Below, one piece after another: positions 1 to 7,870 of a stretch of 17,132 nt of DNA. Under the pieces are notes generated by a model, which was given only the letters and a program-made list of their open reading frames with translations, was not told the origin of the DNA and did no database searches. Every line of letters begins with the position of its first letter. The stretch's first letter is position 1. Both the position numbers and the translations under genes were made by a program. Source of the stretch: an uncultured Corynebacterium sp. (GTDB lineage: Bacteria; Actinomycetota; Actinomycetes; Mycobacteriales; Mycobacteriaceae). Location of the stretch: positions 1 through 17,132 of the forward strand of contig NZ_CAMICL010000044.1 in NCBI RefSeq assembly GCF_946221105.1, in the 5' to 3' direction.

Positions 1-310
1 ACGGTGCTGAGACGTCGGTGACTGTGAAACCGGGTGAGTCTGCATCGTTCCCGGATGTCCAGGTTGTTGAGAAGCCGGGTTCTTTGTCTGGTTCGGTAAA
101 GGATCAGGATGGCAAACCGGTTTCTGGTGCCAAGGTTGTTGTTGATGACGGTAAGGGCAACCGTTTCGAGACGACGACCGATGGCAACGGCGATGTGAAT
201 GTGGATAAGCTTCCGGCTGGTGACTACACCGTGACTGTTGAGGCTGACGGGTACAACGGTGCTGAGACGTCGGTGACTGTGAAACCGGGTGAGTCTGCAT
301 CGTTCCCGGA
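1..310 (+). repeat. 255-bp direct repeat encoding a CnaB-like module
   Basis: Bases 1-55 are identical to 256-310, giving a period of 255 bp (85 codons). One full unit plus the tail of the preceding one are visible, so the array probably continues to the left of the window. Identity at the nucleotide level, including third codon positions, implies recent duplication or ongoing recombination. Confidence 0.85.
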
Positions 311-3300
311 AATCTCGCTGACGCCACAACCGGAACCGAAGCCGACGACTACTTCGCCGGCCACCACGGCGACGAAGCCGACGACCACGTCCGCGAAGCC
401 GTCTACTCCGAAGCCGACCAATACGACGACGAAGCCGACGACCACGTCCGCGAAGCCGTCTACTCCGAAGCCGACGACGTCTACCACCAAGACGACCACG
501 ACGAAGCCGACCACCTCGACGTCGACCAAGGTGAACCCGACGACTACGACGCAGCCGTCGACCAAGACGACCACGACGAAGCCGACCATCTCGACGTCGA
601 CCAAGGTGAACCCGACGACTACGACGCAGCCGTCGACCAAGACGACTACGACGAAGCCGACCACCTCGACGTCGACCAAGGCGACTACGACGCAGAAGAC
701 CACGTCCACCTCGACGAGCCAGCCGACTGCCGCGCCGGCAACGACCACCGCGCCGTCGTCTACCTCCAAGACGGACGAGAAGAACCCGAGCATCATCGGC
801 ACTGTCACCGACCCGGAGGGCAACCCGCTGCCGCCGTCGAAGGATAAGGACGGCAAGCCGAAGCCTCCGACGGTGACCGTCAAGGACAAGGACGGTAACC
901 AGGTCGGCAACCCGATTGAGGTCGACGAGAACGGCAACTTCGAGGTTCCGGCGCTGCCGGAGGACGGCGATTACGTGGTGATCGTCGACGCGCCGGACGG
1001 CTTCAACGATCCGAAACCGCAGGTTGTCCCGGTGGAGAAGGGAAAGACCTCCAAGCTGCCGCCGATCAAGGTGGACAAGCCGGAGATCGAGCTGGACAAG
1101 AACAAGCCGGCTGCGCAGCCGGGCTCCGTCCACGGTTGGTTGGTCGACGATTCCAACCGCCCGATCACTGGCTCCGACATCAAGCTGGTGAAGAAGGGCG
1201 TTACCGACCCGGAGACCGGCGAGAAGTTCGACTACGAAGTCCCGATCAAGGTCGACGCGGACGGCTACTTTGTCACCCCGTCGATCGACTTCAAGTACTT
1301 CCCGGATGGCAAGGCTGACTTCGACCTCGAGGTCACCCTTCCTGAGGGCTGGCCGGATGTGGACGTCAACGGCGACAAGATCAACCGCACCGTGACCGTT
1401 AAGTCTGGCGAGTCCACCCCGGTCGAGATCAAGGTTGAGGCGCCGGAGACCCAGTCCATCGTCGGCCGCGTCGACGACGGCAACGGCAAGGCTGTGCCGG
1501 GCACTGTTGTTGTGGTGACCGATCCGCGCGGCAACTCCCGCGTCATCCCGGTCGAGGACGATGGCTCCTTCGAAGTCGACGACGTCATCCCGGGCGTCCA
1601 CGATGTGGAGATCCTCACCCCGGGCCGCGGCAACGATGCTGACCCGATCAAGGTGCCGGTTCGTGCCGGCGAGGACGTCGAGCTGCCGGATATCCACCTG
1701 ACCAAGAACAAGTCCCTGAAGCTTGAGAAGCGAGTTTGGGGCCGCGACGCCGACAACAACGGCAAGATCGAGAACGAGGACGGCGAGCTTGTCGACGATG
1801 TGATGACCGTCAAGGACGGCGAGGATCTCCTCTACGCGCTGATCGTCACCAACACCGGCGACACGCCGATCAAGGACATCACGTTCGACGATCCGGAGCT
1901 GGAGAAGCGCAACATTGAGCTGACCTTGCCGGAAGGCTGGACTGCTGAGTCGGAGCTGGCTCCGGGCGACTCCAAGGTCTTCAGCGCCAAGATGAAGGCG
2001 CCGGAGGATGCGTTCGACTTCAACAACGTCGCTACCGCAAGCGGTGTCACCTCCAAGGGTGAGAAGGTCAGCTCCCTGCCGGACTCCGCGTACACCAAGT
2101 TCCTGCGCGGCGCTGTGTCGAAGAAGGTCAACGCCCGCTTCGCCACCAACAAGGATAAGCCGGTGAAGGCCGAGGCGAACTCGCCGCTGGGCTTCACCTA
2201 CGAGGTGACCAACACCGGTTCCACACCGATGGTGAATGTTTCTCTCACCGACATCGTCTACGAGGACGGCGTCGACGAGGACAAGTGTGAGCCTGCAAAG
2301 GCGTCCGATAAGACCGAGGACAGCCAGTGCTACGACCTCGATGTCAAGGCGCCGGAGGACTTCGACGGCACCCTGCTGCCGGGCGAGCGCGTCATCTTCA
2401 CCGCCGAGCTGCCGGAGGGCCTCAAGGAGGGTGCAAAGCACCACAACGCCGCTGAGGCTCGTGGCGAGCTGCCGGCACGTCCGGGCCGCGGTGACAGCTA
2501 CACCGGCGAGCCGGAGTACGGCGAGGATCCGTCGTCCGTGCTGATCATTTCCCCGAAGGACAACATCAAGGGCAACGCCCACGTTGTGGTCTCCGAGGGC
2601 GCAGAGATCGATTCCAACGACGTCCAGGTTGTTGCTTGGGTCGACGAGAACGGCAACGGCAAGCAGGATCCGGATGAGGCCCTGACCGGCCTGAAGATCT
2701 CTCTGGCGCCGTCCGACGGCACGCCGTCCTTCGCGGGCGACTCCGACGAGAACGGCAACGTCCTGTTCGAAGCAACGCCGTACGGCAAGTACACGGTGAA
2801 GATTGACAGCCCGGGCAAGCTGCGCCTGGTCGATCCGAAGGATCCGGAGAACAACACCTTCGATCCGGGTGCTGTCCTCGAGTCCAAGGAGTTCGAGGTC
2901 TCTGGGGAACTCGCGAACGAGGAGGGCACACAGTTCATCAACCTCGAGCTGGAGACTCCGCGTACCGCAGGTATCTCTGAGGGCGGCGCCGCTCAGGATG
3001 AAGAGGAAGGCAGCTCCCTGGGCAAGTGCCTGGCGTCTGCGTCCTCCGTGTCCAACCCGGTGGCGTGGCTGGTTCCGCTCGGCCTGCTCGGTGCCGTCAT
3101 GGGCGGCATCGGCGTGATGTTCGAGGACGAGCTGAACCAGGTCTCCGCTCAGGCCAACGCGGCGCTGCGCCAGGCCCTGCCGGAGACGAGCTTCGGCAAC
3201 GGCTTCAACTTCGAGCGTCCGCAGTGGATGAACGAGATCCAGGCACAGATCGACGGTGTGAACCGCCAGCTGGCAGAGATCAACCCGGCTGCCCCCGCAG

Positions 3301-3530
3301 CCGCTGGTGGCGTGGCGCTGCTGGCGCTGGCTGGTCTGCTCACTGGCCTGTACTACGCAAGCTGTGAGCTGGGCTGGGCCGAGCCGAAGGAGGGCGGCAG
3401 CTCCGCCAAGGACGCTGAGGTCTCCAGCGCTGAAGGTTCCAGCGCTGAGGGCTCCAGCTCCAAGAAGGTTGAGACTGAAGCAGAGGCTGAGGCTGAGGCT
3501 GACAACCAGCCGGAAGAGGCCGCCAACTAA
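1..3530 (+). CDS. Large multidomain CnaB/SdrD-like surface protein, 5'-truncated
   Basis: The reading frame is open from the first bases (codons start at position 3), so the true start and signal peptide lie to the left. The GTG at 18 is internal to a repeat and is not a credible start. Counting from that GTG, 1170 residues remain. In order they are: the end of one CnaB/carboxypeptidase-regulatory-like domain, a second copy (about 17-101), a Thr/Pro/Lys linker (102-254), three more CnaB-like modules (about 255-560), two modules resembling DUF11 repeats with VTNTG motifs (about 570-840; Cys757 and Cys771 could pair), and an SdrD_B-like module with DENGNGKQDPDEA (about 855-980). The C-terminal region has two hydrophobic segments (about 1014-1034 and 1093-1112), Cys1004 and Cys1116 just outside them, and an acidic Ser/Glu tail. 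No LPXTG/LAXTG motif is seen. It is probably a cell-envelope adhesin or stalk protein; the ligand is unknown. Confidence 0.85.
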   Translation, partial: GAETSVTVKPGESASFPDVQVVEKPGSLSGSVKDQDGKPVSGAKVVVDDGKGNRFETTTDGNGDVNVDKLPAGDYTVTVEADGYNGAETSVTVKPGESASFPEISLTPQPEPKPTTTSPATTATKPTTTSAKPSTPKPTNTTTKPTTTSAKPSTPKPTTSTTKTTTTKPTTSTSTKVNPTTTTQPSTKTTTTKPTISTSTKVNPTTTTQPSTKTTTTKPTTSTSTKATTTQKTTSTSTSQPTAAPATTTAPSSTSKTDEKNPSIIGTVTDPEGNPLPPSKDKDGKPKPPTVTVKDKDGNQVGNPIEVDENGNFEVPALPEDGDYVVIVDAPDGFNDPKPQVVPVEKGKTSKLPPIKVDKPEIELDKNKPAAQPGSVHGWLVDDSNRPITGSDIKLVKKGVTDPETGEKFDYEVPIKVDADGYFVTPSIDFKYFPDGKADFDLEVTLPEGWPDVDVNGDKINRTVTVKSGESTPVEIKVEAPETQSIVGRVDDGNGKAVPGTVVVVTDPRGNSRVIPVEDDGSFEVDDVIPGVHDVEILTPGRGNDADPIKVPVRAGEDVELPDIHLTKNKSLKLEKRVWGRDADNNGKIENEDGELVDDVMTVKDGEDLLYALIVTNTGDTPIKDITFDDPELEKRNIELTLPEGWTAESELAPGDSKVFSAKMKAPEDAFDFNNVATASGVTSKGEKVSSLPDSAYTKFLRGAVSKKVNARFATNKDKPVKAEANSPLGFTYEVTNTGSTPMVNVSLTDIVYEDGVDEDKCEPAKASDKTEDSQCYDLDVKAPEDFDGTLLPGERVIFTAELPEGLKEGAKHHNAAEARGELPARPGRGDSYTGEPEYGEDPSSVLIISPKDNIKGNAHVVVSEGAEIDSNDVQVVAWVDENGNGKQDPDEALTGLKISLAPSDGTPSFAGDSDENGNVLFEATPYGKYTVKIDSPGKLRLVDPKDPENNTFDPGAVLESKEFEVSGELANEEGTQFINLELETPRTAGISEGGAAQDEEEGSSLGKCLASASSVSNPVAWLVPLGLLGAVMGGIGVMFEDELNQVSAQANAALRQALPETSFGNGFNFERPQWMNEIQAQIDGVNRQLAEINPAAPAAAGGVALLALAGLLTGLYYASCELGWAEPKEGGSSAKDAEVSSAEGSSAEGSSSKKVETEAEAEAEADNQPEEAAN
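371..710 (+). repeat. Thr/Pro/Lys linker repeats of 57 bp and 75 bp
   Basis: Two tandem arrays lie inside the first surface-protein gene. A 57-bp unit (19 residues, KPTTTSAKPSTPKPT core) begins at 371 and again at 428. A 75-bp unit (25 residues, TKTTTTKPTTSTSTKVNPTT core) begins near 483, 558 and 633, the last copy being partial. They encode an extended, probably unstructured or glycosylatable stalk of the kind that carries adhesin domains through the cell wall. Confidence 0.85.
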
Positions 3531-3559
3531 GGCCCCGCTCCGTGGTTGAGATCTAAGCG

Positions 3560-3610
3560 GCACCCCGGTCTCGTCGATACGCATCGGCGAATCCGGGGTG
3601 CTGTGTTTTT
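3560..3610 (+). terminator. Rho-independent terminator after the first surface protein
   Basis: A 9-bp perfect outer stem (GCACCCCGG at 3560-3568 with CCGGGGTGC at 3593-3601) encloses a second stem (TCGTCGAT 3571-3578 with ATCGGCGA 3583-3590, one G-U pair). TGTGTTTTT follows directly. It separates the two surface-protein genes into distinct transcripts. Confidence 0.85.
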
Positions 3611-3624
3611 ACAGGTTTTAAATA

Positions 3625-3653
3625 TTGAGACGACGCGCTGAAACGTATACATT
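3625..3653 (+). promoter_or_regulatory. Candidate promoter of the LADTG surface protein gene
   Basis: TTGAGA (3625-3630) and TACATT (3648-3653, matching TANNNT) are separated by 17 bp, just after the terminator and about 50 bp before the start codon. An overlapping TATACA (3646-3651) is an alternative -10 with a less favourable 15-bp gap. Confidence 0.55.
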
Positions 3654-3704
3654 CGTAGGTGCTTTTTGGGCTTTCGCGCGCTTTTTCACATTCGAGAGGT
3701 AATA

Positions 3705-6245
3705 ATGGCTTCAAACTCCAAGGTCAACCGCATCGCCGGGCTGTCGCTCGCCGCTGCTGTCGCGGGCACGCTGACGCTGGTGCCCGTCGCGAAGGCGGAC
3801 ACCACGTCTCCGTCCTCGGAGTCCACGACGTCGAAGACGCCGGTCGTGTCCACGGAGGGCACTAGCTCCGCCACTCCGGTCGCTTCGGAGTCGTCTTCCA
3901 CCTCTGTTTCGGCACCGACTTCGAGCAATGCTGCGTCCGCGGTGAAGCCGGCGGAGGGCTCCCCGGAGGCGTCGCCAAGCAAGGTTGCCCCCACAACCAA
4001 GGAGGACACCGCGCAGGAGTGGGCCGACATCCTCAAGGGCTTCGCCTCCCTGATCGTGTCGGCGACGGCTGCCGGCTCCGGCACCTCGGGTGTGGAGTAC
4101 ACCTCGGACGACCACACCTACAGCGCTGTGGCCAGCAACCCGACCAACGGCCGCCTCTACGCCGTGTCCAACGAGGGTCACCTGCTGCGCATCCACCCGC
4201 AGACCGGCAACCTGAAGGACCTGGGGAAGATCCCGGGCGTGGATACCAAGGAGATCACCTCCGCAGCCTTCACTCAGGACGGCACGCTCGTGCTTTTCGA
4301 CGGCGAGAACGTCTACACCAAGGACCTCGCCAACGACGAAACCGGTCCGAAGAGCAAGCCGAAGAACCTCGATTTTGTGAAGAAGCCCGTCGAGGGCGTG
4401 CGCGACCTGCCGGAGCTTGCGTGGGCTCCGACCGACAAGGACGCTGAGCTGGTCGCCCTTGCTGCTAAGGACGGCAAGGCGACGCGCTACACCCTGAACG
4501 TGAAGGACGCGAAGGCGACCGAGGCTCCGGCTGAGGTTGCCAAGGGCGTCGACCTGGCCGATGTCGCCGCGTTCGAGTACGCCTACCTGGCCGACGACGC
4601 CACCTTCTTCGCCGACGGCGAAGGCAACGCTGTGAGGCTTGAAGACGGCAAGATCGTCGACGTCGAGACGGACCGCACCGACGAGGACAACTACAAGGCC
4701 GTGGCTGGCCTGGAGGCGAAGCCGGAGTCCGCCGCAGGCGAGACACCTGTTGCCGGCTCCGGCCAGCCGACCACTGAGGCTGGTACGCCGACGGTTTCCG
4801 CGACCACCACCGCTGAGCCGACCCCGTCCAAGAAGGCCCCGAGCGTCGGCGAGCAGGCCCCCGAGGTCCTCGAGCTCGATGTTGAGGTCGTCACCGACGA
4901 TGGCCGTCCGGTGCAGGGCGTGACCTTCGTCAGCAAGGAAGGCACCGTCGACGGCAACACCGACGAGACCGGCAAGGGCAAGGTTTCCCTCAAGGTGGAC
5001 GATGCCTCCCGTGGTAAAGAGGCTTACAACCTGGCAGTTGCCGAGTCGCCGGAAGGCTGGGGCACCTCCGTGGCTGAGGTTCAGCGCGGCGCTAAGTCCG
5101 TGAAGTTCGTCCTTCCGAAGGGCGAGAACGCTTCCGCCACCACCACCGGGGCCGCGCCGAAGGACACGCCGACGTCGACGACCACTACGAAGAAGGCTGA
5201 GTCCAAGGACAACTTTTTCGAGGTGGATGTCCTGGTCAGGACCGCCGACGACAAGCTGATCGAGGGCGCTGAGTTCAAGAGTGAGGATGGCCGCGTGATC
5301 GGCACCACCGACGCCAACGGCCGCGGCCGAATCGGCATCGACTTGAAGAAGGACTCGCGCGACAACAACCCCATTCAGCTGAGCCTGAAGGAAGCTCCCA
5401 AGGGTTACAAGAACACCGAGGTGTTCATCCGCCGCGACGAGGACAAGGTCGAGCTCGTGCTTCCGCGCGACCCGAAGGACACGTCGACGTCGACGACCAC
5501 CACGAAGAAAACTGAGTCCAAGGACAACTTCTTCGAGGTGGATGTCCTCGTCAAGACCGCTGATGACAAGTTGGTTGAGGGCGCCGAGTTCAAGAGTGAG
5601 GACGGTCGCGTAGTCGGCACTACCGACGCCAACGGCCGTGGCCGCATTGGCATCGACCTGAAGAAGGATTCCCGCGATAGCAACCTCATCCAGCTGACCT
5701 TGAAGGAAGCTCCGAAGGGTTACAAGAACACTGAGGTGCTCATCCGTCGTGATGAGAACAAGGCAGAGCTCGTGCTCCCGCGTGACCCGAAGGCCACCCC
5801 GTCCTCCACGCTGAGCAAGCCGGACCAGGTGCTCAAGGTCATCGACCAGGTTCGTCCGATGGCGTCGTCCTTCCTCGCCCCGGCAGCAGCCCTGGCTGGC
5901 GCTGGCGGCCTGGCGGGTGCCGCGGGCATGGGCGGCTCGAAGAGCACCAAGAGCACCAAGACCACGTTCGGCGGCACGAAGGTCACCTCCAGCAAGACCA
6001 CGGGTCGTTCCACGGGCCGCTCCACCAGCGTGACCCCGTCCGCGAAGGTGGTTACCCGCAGCGGTAATTCCACCAAGGTGGCCAAGTCGAACTCGACCAC
6101 CCGCACCACCTCCTCCGACAAGGAGCGCGACGGTGATCTCGCGGATACCGGTACCCCGATGCGCGCAATCATCGCGCTCGGCGTGCTGTCCGTGCTCATC
6201 GGCGGCGCCTACCTGGCGCTGGGCCGCCGCCGCGAGAACCAGTAA
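3705..6245 (+). CDS. Sortase-anchored (LADTG) surface protein with CnaB-like repeats
   Basis: ATG at 3705 is chosen over the upstream in-frame TTG because GAGAGG (3694-3699) lies 5 bp before it and the product then begins with a clean signal peptide (residues 1-31, cleavage after AKA). The protein has 846 residues: a Ser/Thr/Pro-rich stretch (32-125), a segment of repeated beta-strand-like motifs such as NGRLYAVSNEGHLLRI that looks like a beta-propeller (about 126-341), a CnaB-like domain (about 387-472), two nearly identical CnaB-like domains (about 504-589 and 609-694), an Ala/Gly segment, a basic Ser/Thr/Lys stalk, then LADTG (812-816), a hydrophobic helix and RRR at the C-terminus. That end is a classic sortase signal, and LAXTG is the motif associated with class E-type sortases. 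It is therefore likely linked covalently to peptidoglycan. Its ligand is unknown, and no sortase gene is in the window. Confidence 0.88.
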   Translation: MASNSKVNRIAGLSLAAAVAGTLTLVPVAKADTTSPSSESTTSKTPVVSTEGTSSATPVASESSSTSVSAPTSSNAASAVKPAEGSPEASPSKVAPTTKEDTAQEWADILKGFASLIVSATAAGSGTSGVEYTSDDHTYSAVASNPTNGRLYAVSNEGHLLRIHPQTGNLKDLGKIPGVDTKEITSAAFTQDGTLVLFDGENVYTKDLANDETGPKSKPKNLDFVKKPVEGVRDLPELAWAPTDKDAELVALAAKDGKATRYTLNVKDAKATEAPAEVAKGVDLADVAAFEYAYLADDATFFADGEGNAVRLEDGKIVDVETDRTDEDNYKAVAGLEAKPESAAGETPVAGSGQPTTEAGTPTVSATTTAEPTPSKKAPSVGEQAPEVLELDVEVVTDDGRPVQGVTFVSKEGTVDGNTDETGKGKVSLKVDDASRGKEAYNLAVAESPEGWGTSVAEVQRGAKSVKFVLPKGENASATTTGAAPKDTPTSTTTTKKAESKDNFFEVDVLVRTADDKLIEGAEFKSEDGRVIGTTDANGRGRIGIDLKKDSRDNNPIQLSLKEAPKGYKNTEVFIRRDEDKVELVLPRDPKDTSTSTTTTKKTESKDNFFEVDVLVKTADDKLVEGAEFKSEDGRVVGTTDANGRGRIGIDLKKDSRDSNLIQLTLKEAPKGYKNTEVLIRRDENKAELVLPRDPKATPSSTLSKPDQVLKVIDQVRPMASSFLAPAAALAGAGGLAGAAGMGGSKSTKSTKTTFGGTKVTSSKTTGRSTGRSTSVTPSAKVVTRSGNSTKVAKSNSTTRTTSSDKERDGDLADTGTPMRAIIALGVLSVLIGGAYLALGRRRENQ
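5201..5800 (+). repeat. 315-bp tandem repeat encoding two CnaB-like domains
   Basis: The unit starting at 5201 (GTCCAAGGACAACT) recurs at 5516, a period of 315 bp or 105 codons. The two encoded domains (FFEVDVLV...DLKKDSRD...EAPKGYKNTEV...LPRDPK) differ at only a few residues but at many third codon positions, so this duplication is older than the 255-bp one at the left edge. Each is preceded by a short TSTTTTKK linker. Confidence 0.85.
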
Positions 6246-6260
6246 GACCGCGTAAAACAC

Positions 6261-6296
6261 AAAAGGCGGCTCCCCAACTCAGGGGAGCCGCCTTTT
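6261..6296. terminator. Bidirectional terminator between convergent genes
   Basis: A perfect 15-bp inverted repeat (AAAAGGCGGCTCCCC at 6261-6275, GGGGAGCCGCCTTTT at 6282-6296) has a 6-nt loop. Read on either strand it is a GC-rich stem followed by a T-run. It sits between the + strand surface protein gene and minus-strand tyrA and can terminate both. Confidence 0.92.
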
Positions 6297-6310
6297 GTCA
6301 TCCCAGACCG

Positions 6311-7315
6311 CTAGAACACCTCGACGCGCCCGCCGACGGACTCGATCTGCACCAGCTGCTTCTCCCAGCCCGGGGTGCCCGGGTGCACGCGCATGATCGG
6401 GCGCGAGGAGATCTCCACGGGCGAGACCGACTCGCGCCGCGCCCCCTTGCGCGCGGCCATGCGCAGGTGGGCGCGGTGGCCGGACTTGGTCAGGTCCTCG
6501 AGCGAGCTGCTCTCGCCGGACAGTGAATCGCGGGCGCCCTGGATGAGGGCGATGAACTCGTCCAGCACCGGCACCAGGGACTCCGCGTTGGTTTCGCACA
6601 TGTTGCGCACCAGATCCGGGTCGGTGCTGGCCACGCGCGTGGCGCCGCGGAAGGACCCGGCGGACAGGGACTGCGCCAGGGTGCCGCCGTGGTCGCCGAC
6701 CAGCGCCAGCGCCTCGGCGATCACGTGGGGCAGGTGGGACACGCGGGCGACAGCTTCGTCGTGGCGGTCAACCGAGACCGGCACCGCCTCCGCGCCGACC
6801 ACCGCGGCCATGCGGCAGACCACGGTGAACAGCTCGGCCCACGCGGGGTCGCCGGGGTGCTCGCGGGCGTAGTCGAAGGTCACGGCCCACGCGGCGCTGG
6901 CGAACAGCCCCTCCTGGGAAGCAGTCCACCCGGAAAATTCCGTGCCGGCCATGGGGTGCCCGCCCACGTAGCGCGACTCCAGCCCGCGCTCGACGATGAG
7001 GTCGTACACCGGCTTTTTCACGCTGACCACGTCGGTGATGCCGCACGAGGGGGCGAACTCGGCCACCTGGTCCAGCACCGAGGCCACGGCCCGCATCGGC
7101 ACCGCCACGACCACCAACGCGCCGTCGTCCTCGGCGCGGCGCAGCACCTCCTCCACGGAGTCGGACACGTCGAAGCCGTCCCTGCGCGCGGCCCCTGCGC
7201 CGTGCAGCGTGAAGCCGTAGACGCGCTCGCCACGCGTTTGCAGGTCACGCATGAGCGATCCGCCGATGAGTCCGAGGCCGACAATGCACACTGGGGGCAG
7301 CTGATGGGTAGTCAC
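6311..7315 (-). CDS. tyrA: Prephenate/arogenate dehydrogenase
   Basis: A 334-residue protein catalysing the NAD(P)-dependent oxidative decarboxylation step of tyrosine synthesis in the cytoplasm. The N-terminus carries a Rossmann dinucleotide-binding motif, VGLGLIGGS (G13, G15, G18). The family's HPMAG signature is at 120-124 (GGHPMAGTEFSGW), followed by the helical dimerisation domain. Corynebacteria are known to favour arogenate as substrate; the sequence alone does not let me choose between prephenate and arogenate. No ACT or chorismate-mutase domain is fused. The start is GTG with no Shine-Dalgarno sequence. A TAGACT box 7 nt upstream suggests a leaderless transcript. It is divergent from the tadA-associated gene, with only 50 bp between the starts. 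Confidence 0.9.
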   Translation of the reverse strand: MTTHQLPPVCIVGLGLIGGSLMRDLQTRGERVYGFTLHGAGAARRDGFDVSDSVEEVLRRAEDDGALVVVAVPMRAVASVLDQVAEFAPSCGITDVVSVKKPVYDLIVERGLESRYVGGHPMAGTEFSGWTASQEGLFASAAWAVTFDYAREHPGDPAWAELFTVVCRMAAVVGAEAVPVSVDRHDEAVARVSHLPHVIAEALALVGDHGGTLAQSLSAGSFRGATRVASTDPDLVRNMCETNAESLVPVLDEFIALIQGARDSLSGESSSLEDLTKSGHRAHLRMAARKGARRESVSPVEISSRPIMRVHPGTPGWEKQLVQIESVGGRVEVF

Positions 7316-7322
7316 CGCACAC

Positions 7323-7328
7323 AGTCTA
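7323..7328 (-). promoter_or_regulatory. Candidate -10 box for leaderless tyrA
   Basis: TAGACT on the minus strand (7328 to 7323) fits TANNNT and ends 7 nt before the GTG start, so transcription would begin at or next to the start codon. The only purine-rich motif nearby (GGAGG) is 19 nt from the GTG, too far to act as a ribosome binding site. No clear -35 is seen. Confidence 0.4.
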
Positions 7329-7351
7329 GTGACACCTCCGCGGGCGCGGAC

Positions 7352-7357
7352 TACGCT
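7352..7357 (+). promoter_or_regulatory. Candidate -10 box for leaderless tadA-associated gene
   Basis: TACGCT fits TANNNT and ends 8 nt before the ATG at 7366. The intervening bases (TCGTCACC) contain no Shine-Dalgarno sequence, so a leaderless mRNA is plausible. No convincing -35 is visible. Confidence 0.35.
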
Positions 7358-7365
7358 TCGTCACC

Positions 7366-7848
7366 ATGAGCCAGGATTTCCCGGACGGGTACGCAGTCAC
7401 CGTCGAGCGCACCGGCGGCGCGTGGCGTGTGCGCGAGTTCGACGACGACTTTTCGGACCTTTCCACCTCCATCACCGCGGTTCGCAACCTCCGCGCGGAG
7501 GGGCCGGCCTTTGCGCTGCTCAATGTGGAGGAGGACTACCTGGTCATCGTGCGCCCGGGGCCGTCACAGACCCGCGTGCTCATCTCGGACGCGACGATGG
7601 CGGTGGACGACGATTTCGCCGCGGACATCCTGGATGAGGCGGGCGCAGAGATCCCGGACATCGACCCGGACGAGCTGGACAATGTGGACGCGTGGGCGGA
7701 CGGGGACTTCGACATCCTCGCGGACCTCGGCCTGTCGGAGGAGCAGATGAGCATTTTGCTTGACGACGACGCGGACCCGGCCGACCTCGCCCAGTCAATC
7801 GCCGACGAGCTCGGGTTCGGCGACGAGTTGGACGACGTTGTCGGCTAG
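7366..7848 (+). CDS. tRNA adenosine deaminase-associated protein
   Basis: A 160-residue, strongly acidic protein (many Asp/Glu, for example DIDPDELDNVDAWADGDFDI). It matches the actinobacterial family named putative tRNA adenosine deaminase-associated protein, which is defined by its constant position just before tadA. The N-terminal half (VTVERTGGAWRVREFDDDF...NVEEDYLVIVRPGP) looks like a small alpha/beta fold. The C-terminal half is acidic and helical. Its biochemical role is not known; a role with TadA is inferred from gene order only. Its 3' end lies just before, or overlaps, the tadA start depending on which tadA start is used, so the two genes are almost certainly one operon. Confidence 0.8.
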   Translation: MSQDFPDGYAVTVERTGGAWRVREFDDDFSDLSTSITAVRNLRAEGPAFALLNVEEDYLVIVRPGPSQTRVLISDATMAVDDDFAADILDEAGAEIPDIDPDELDNVDAWADGDFDILADLGLSEEQMSILLDDDADPADLAQSIADELGFGDELDDVVG

Positions 7849-7870
7849 CCTGCGGCGCGCCGAGGAGCGC

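Noticed and set aside
224..937. Minus-strand Val/Gly-rich frame opposite the Thr/Pro linker
   Set aside because: The repetitive VVGFVVVVLVDG pattern is simply the reverse reading of the ACG/CCG/AAG linker repeats.
3711..6260. An 849-codon open frame on the minus strand opposite the LADTG surface protein
   Set aside because: It is antisense to a gene with a signal peptide, a ribosome binding site and a sortase signal. Its product is a His/Arg/Gly/Leu-rich mixture typical of reversed high-GC codons, and it runs through the bidirectional terminator.
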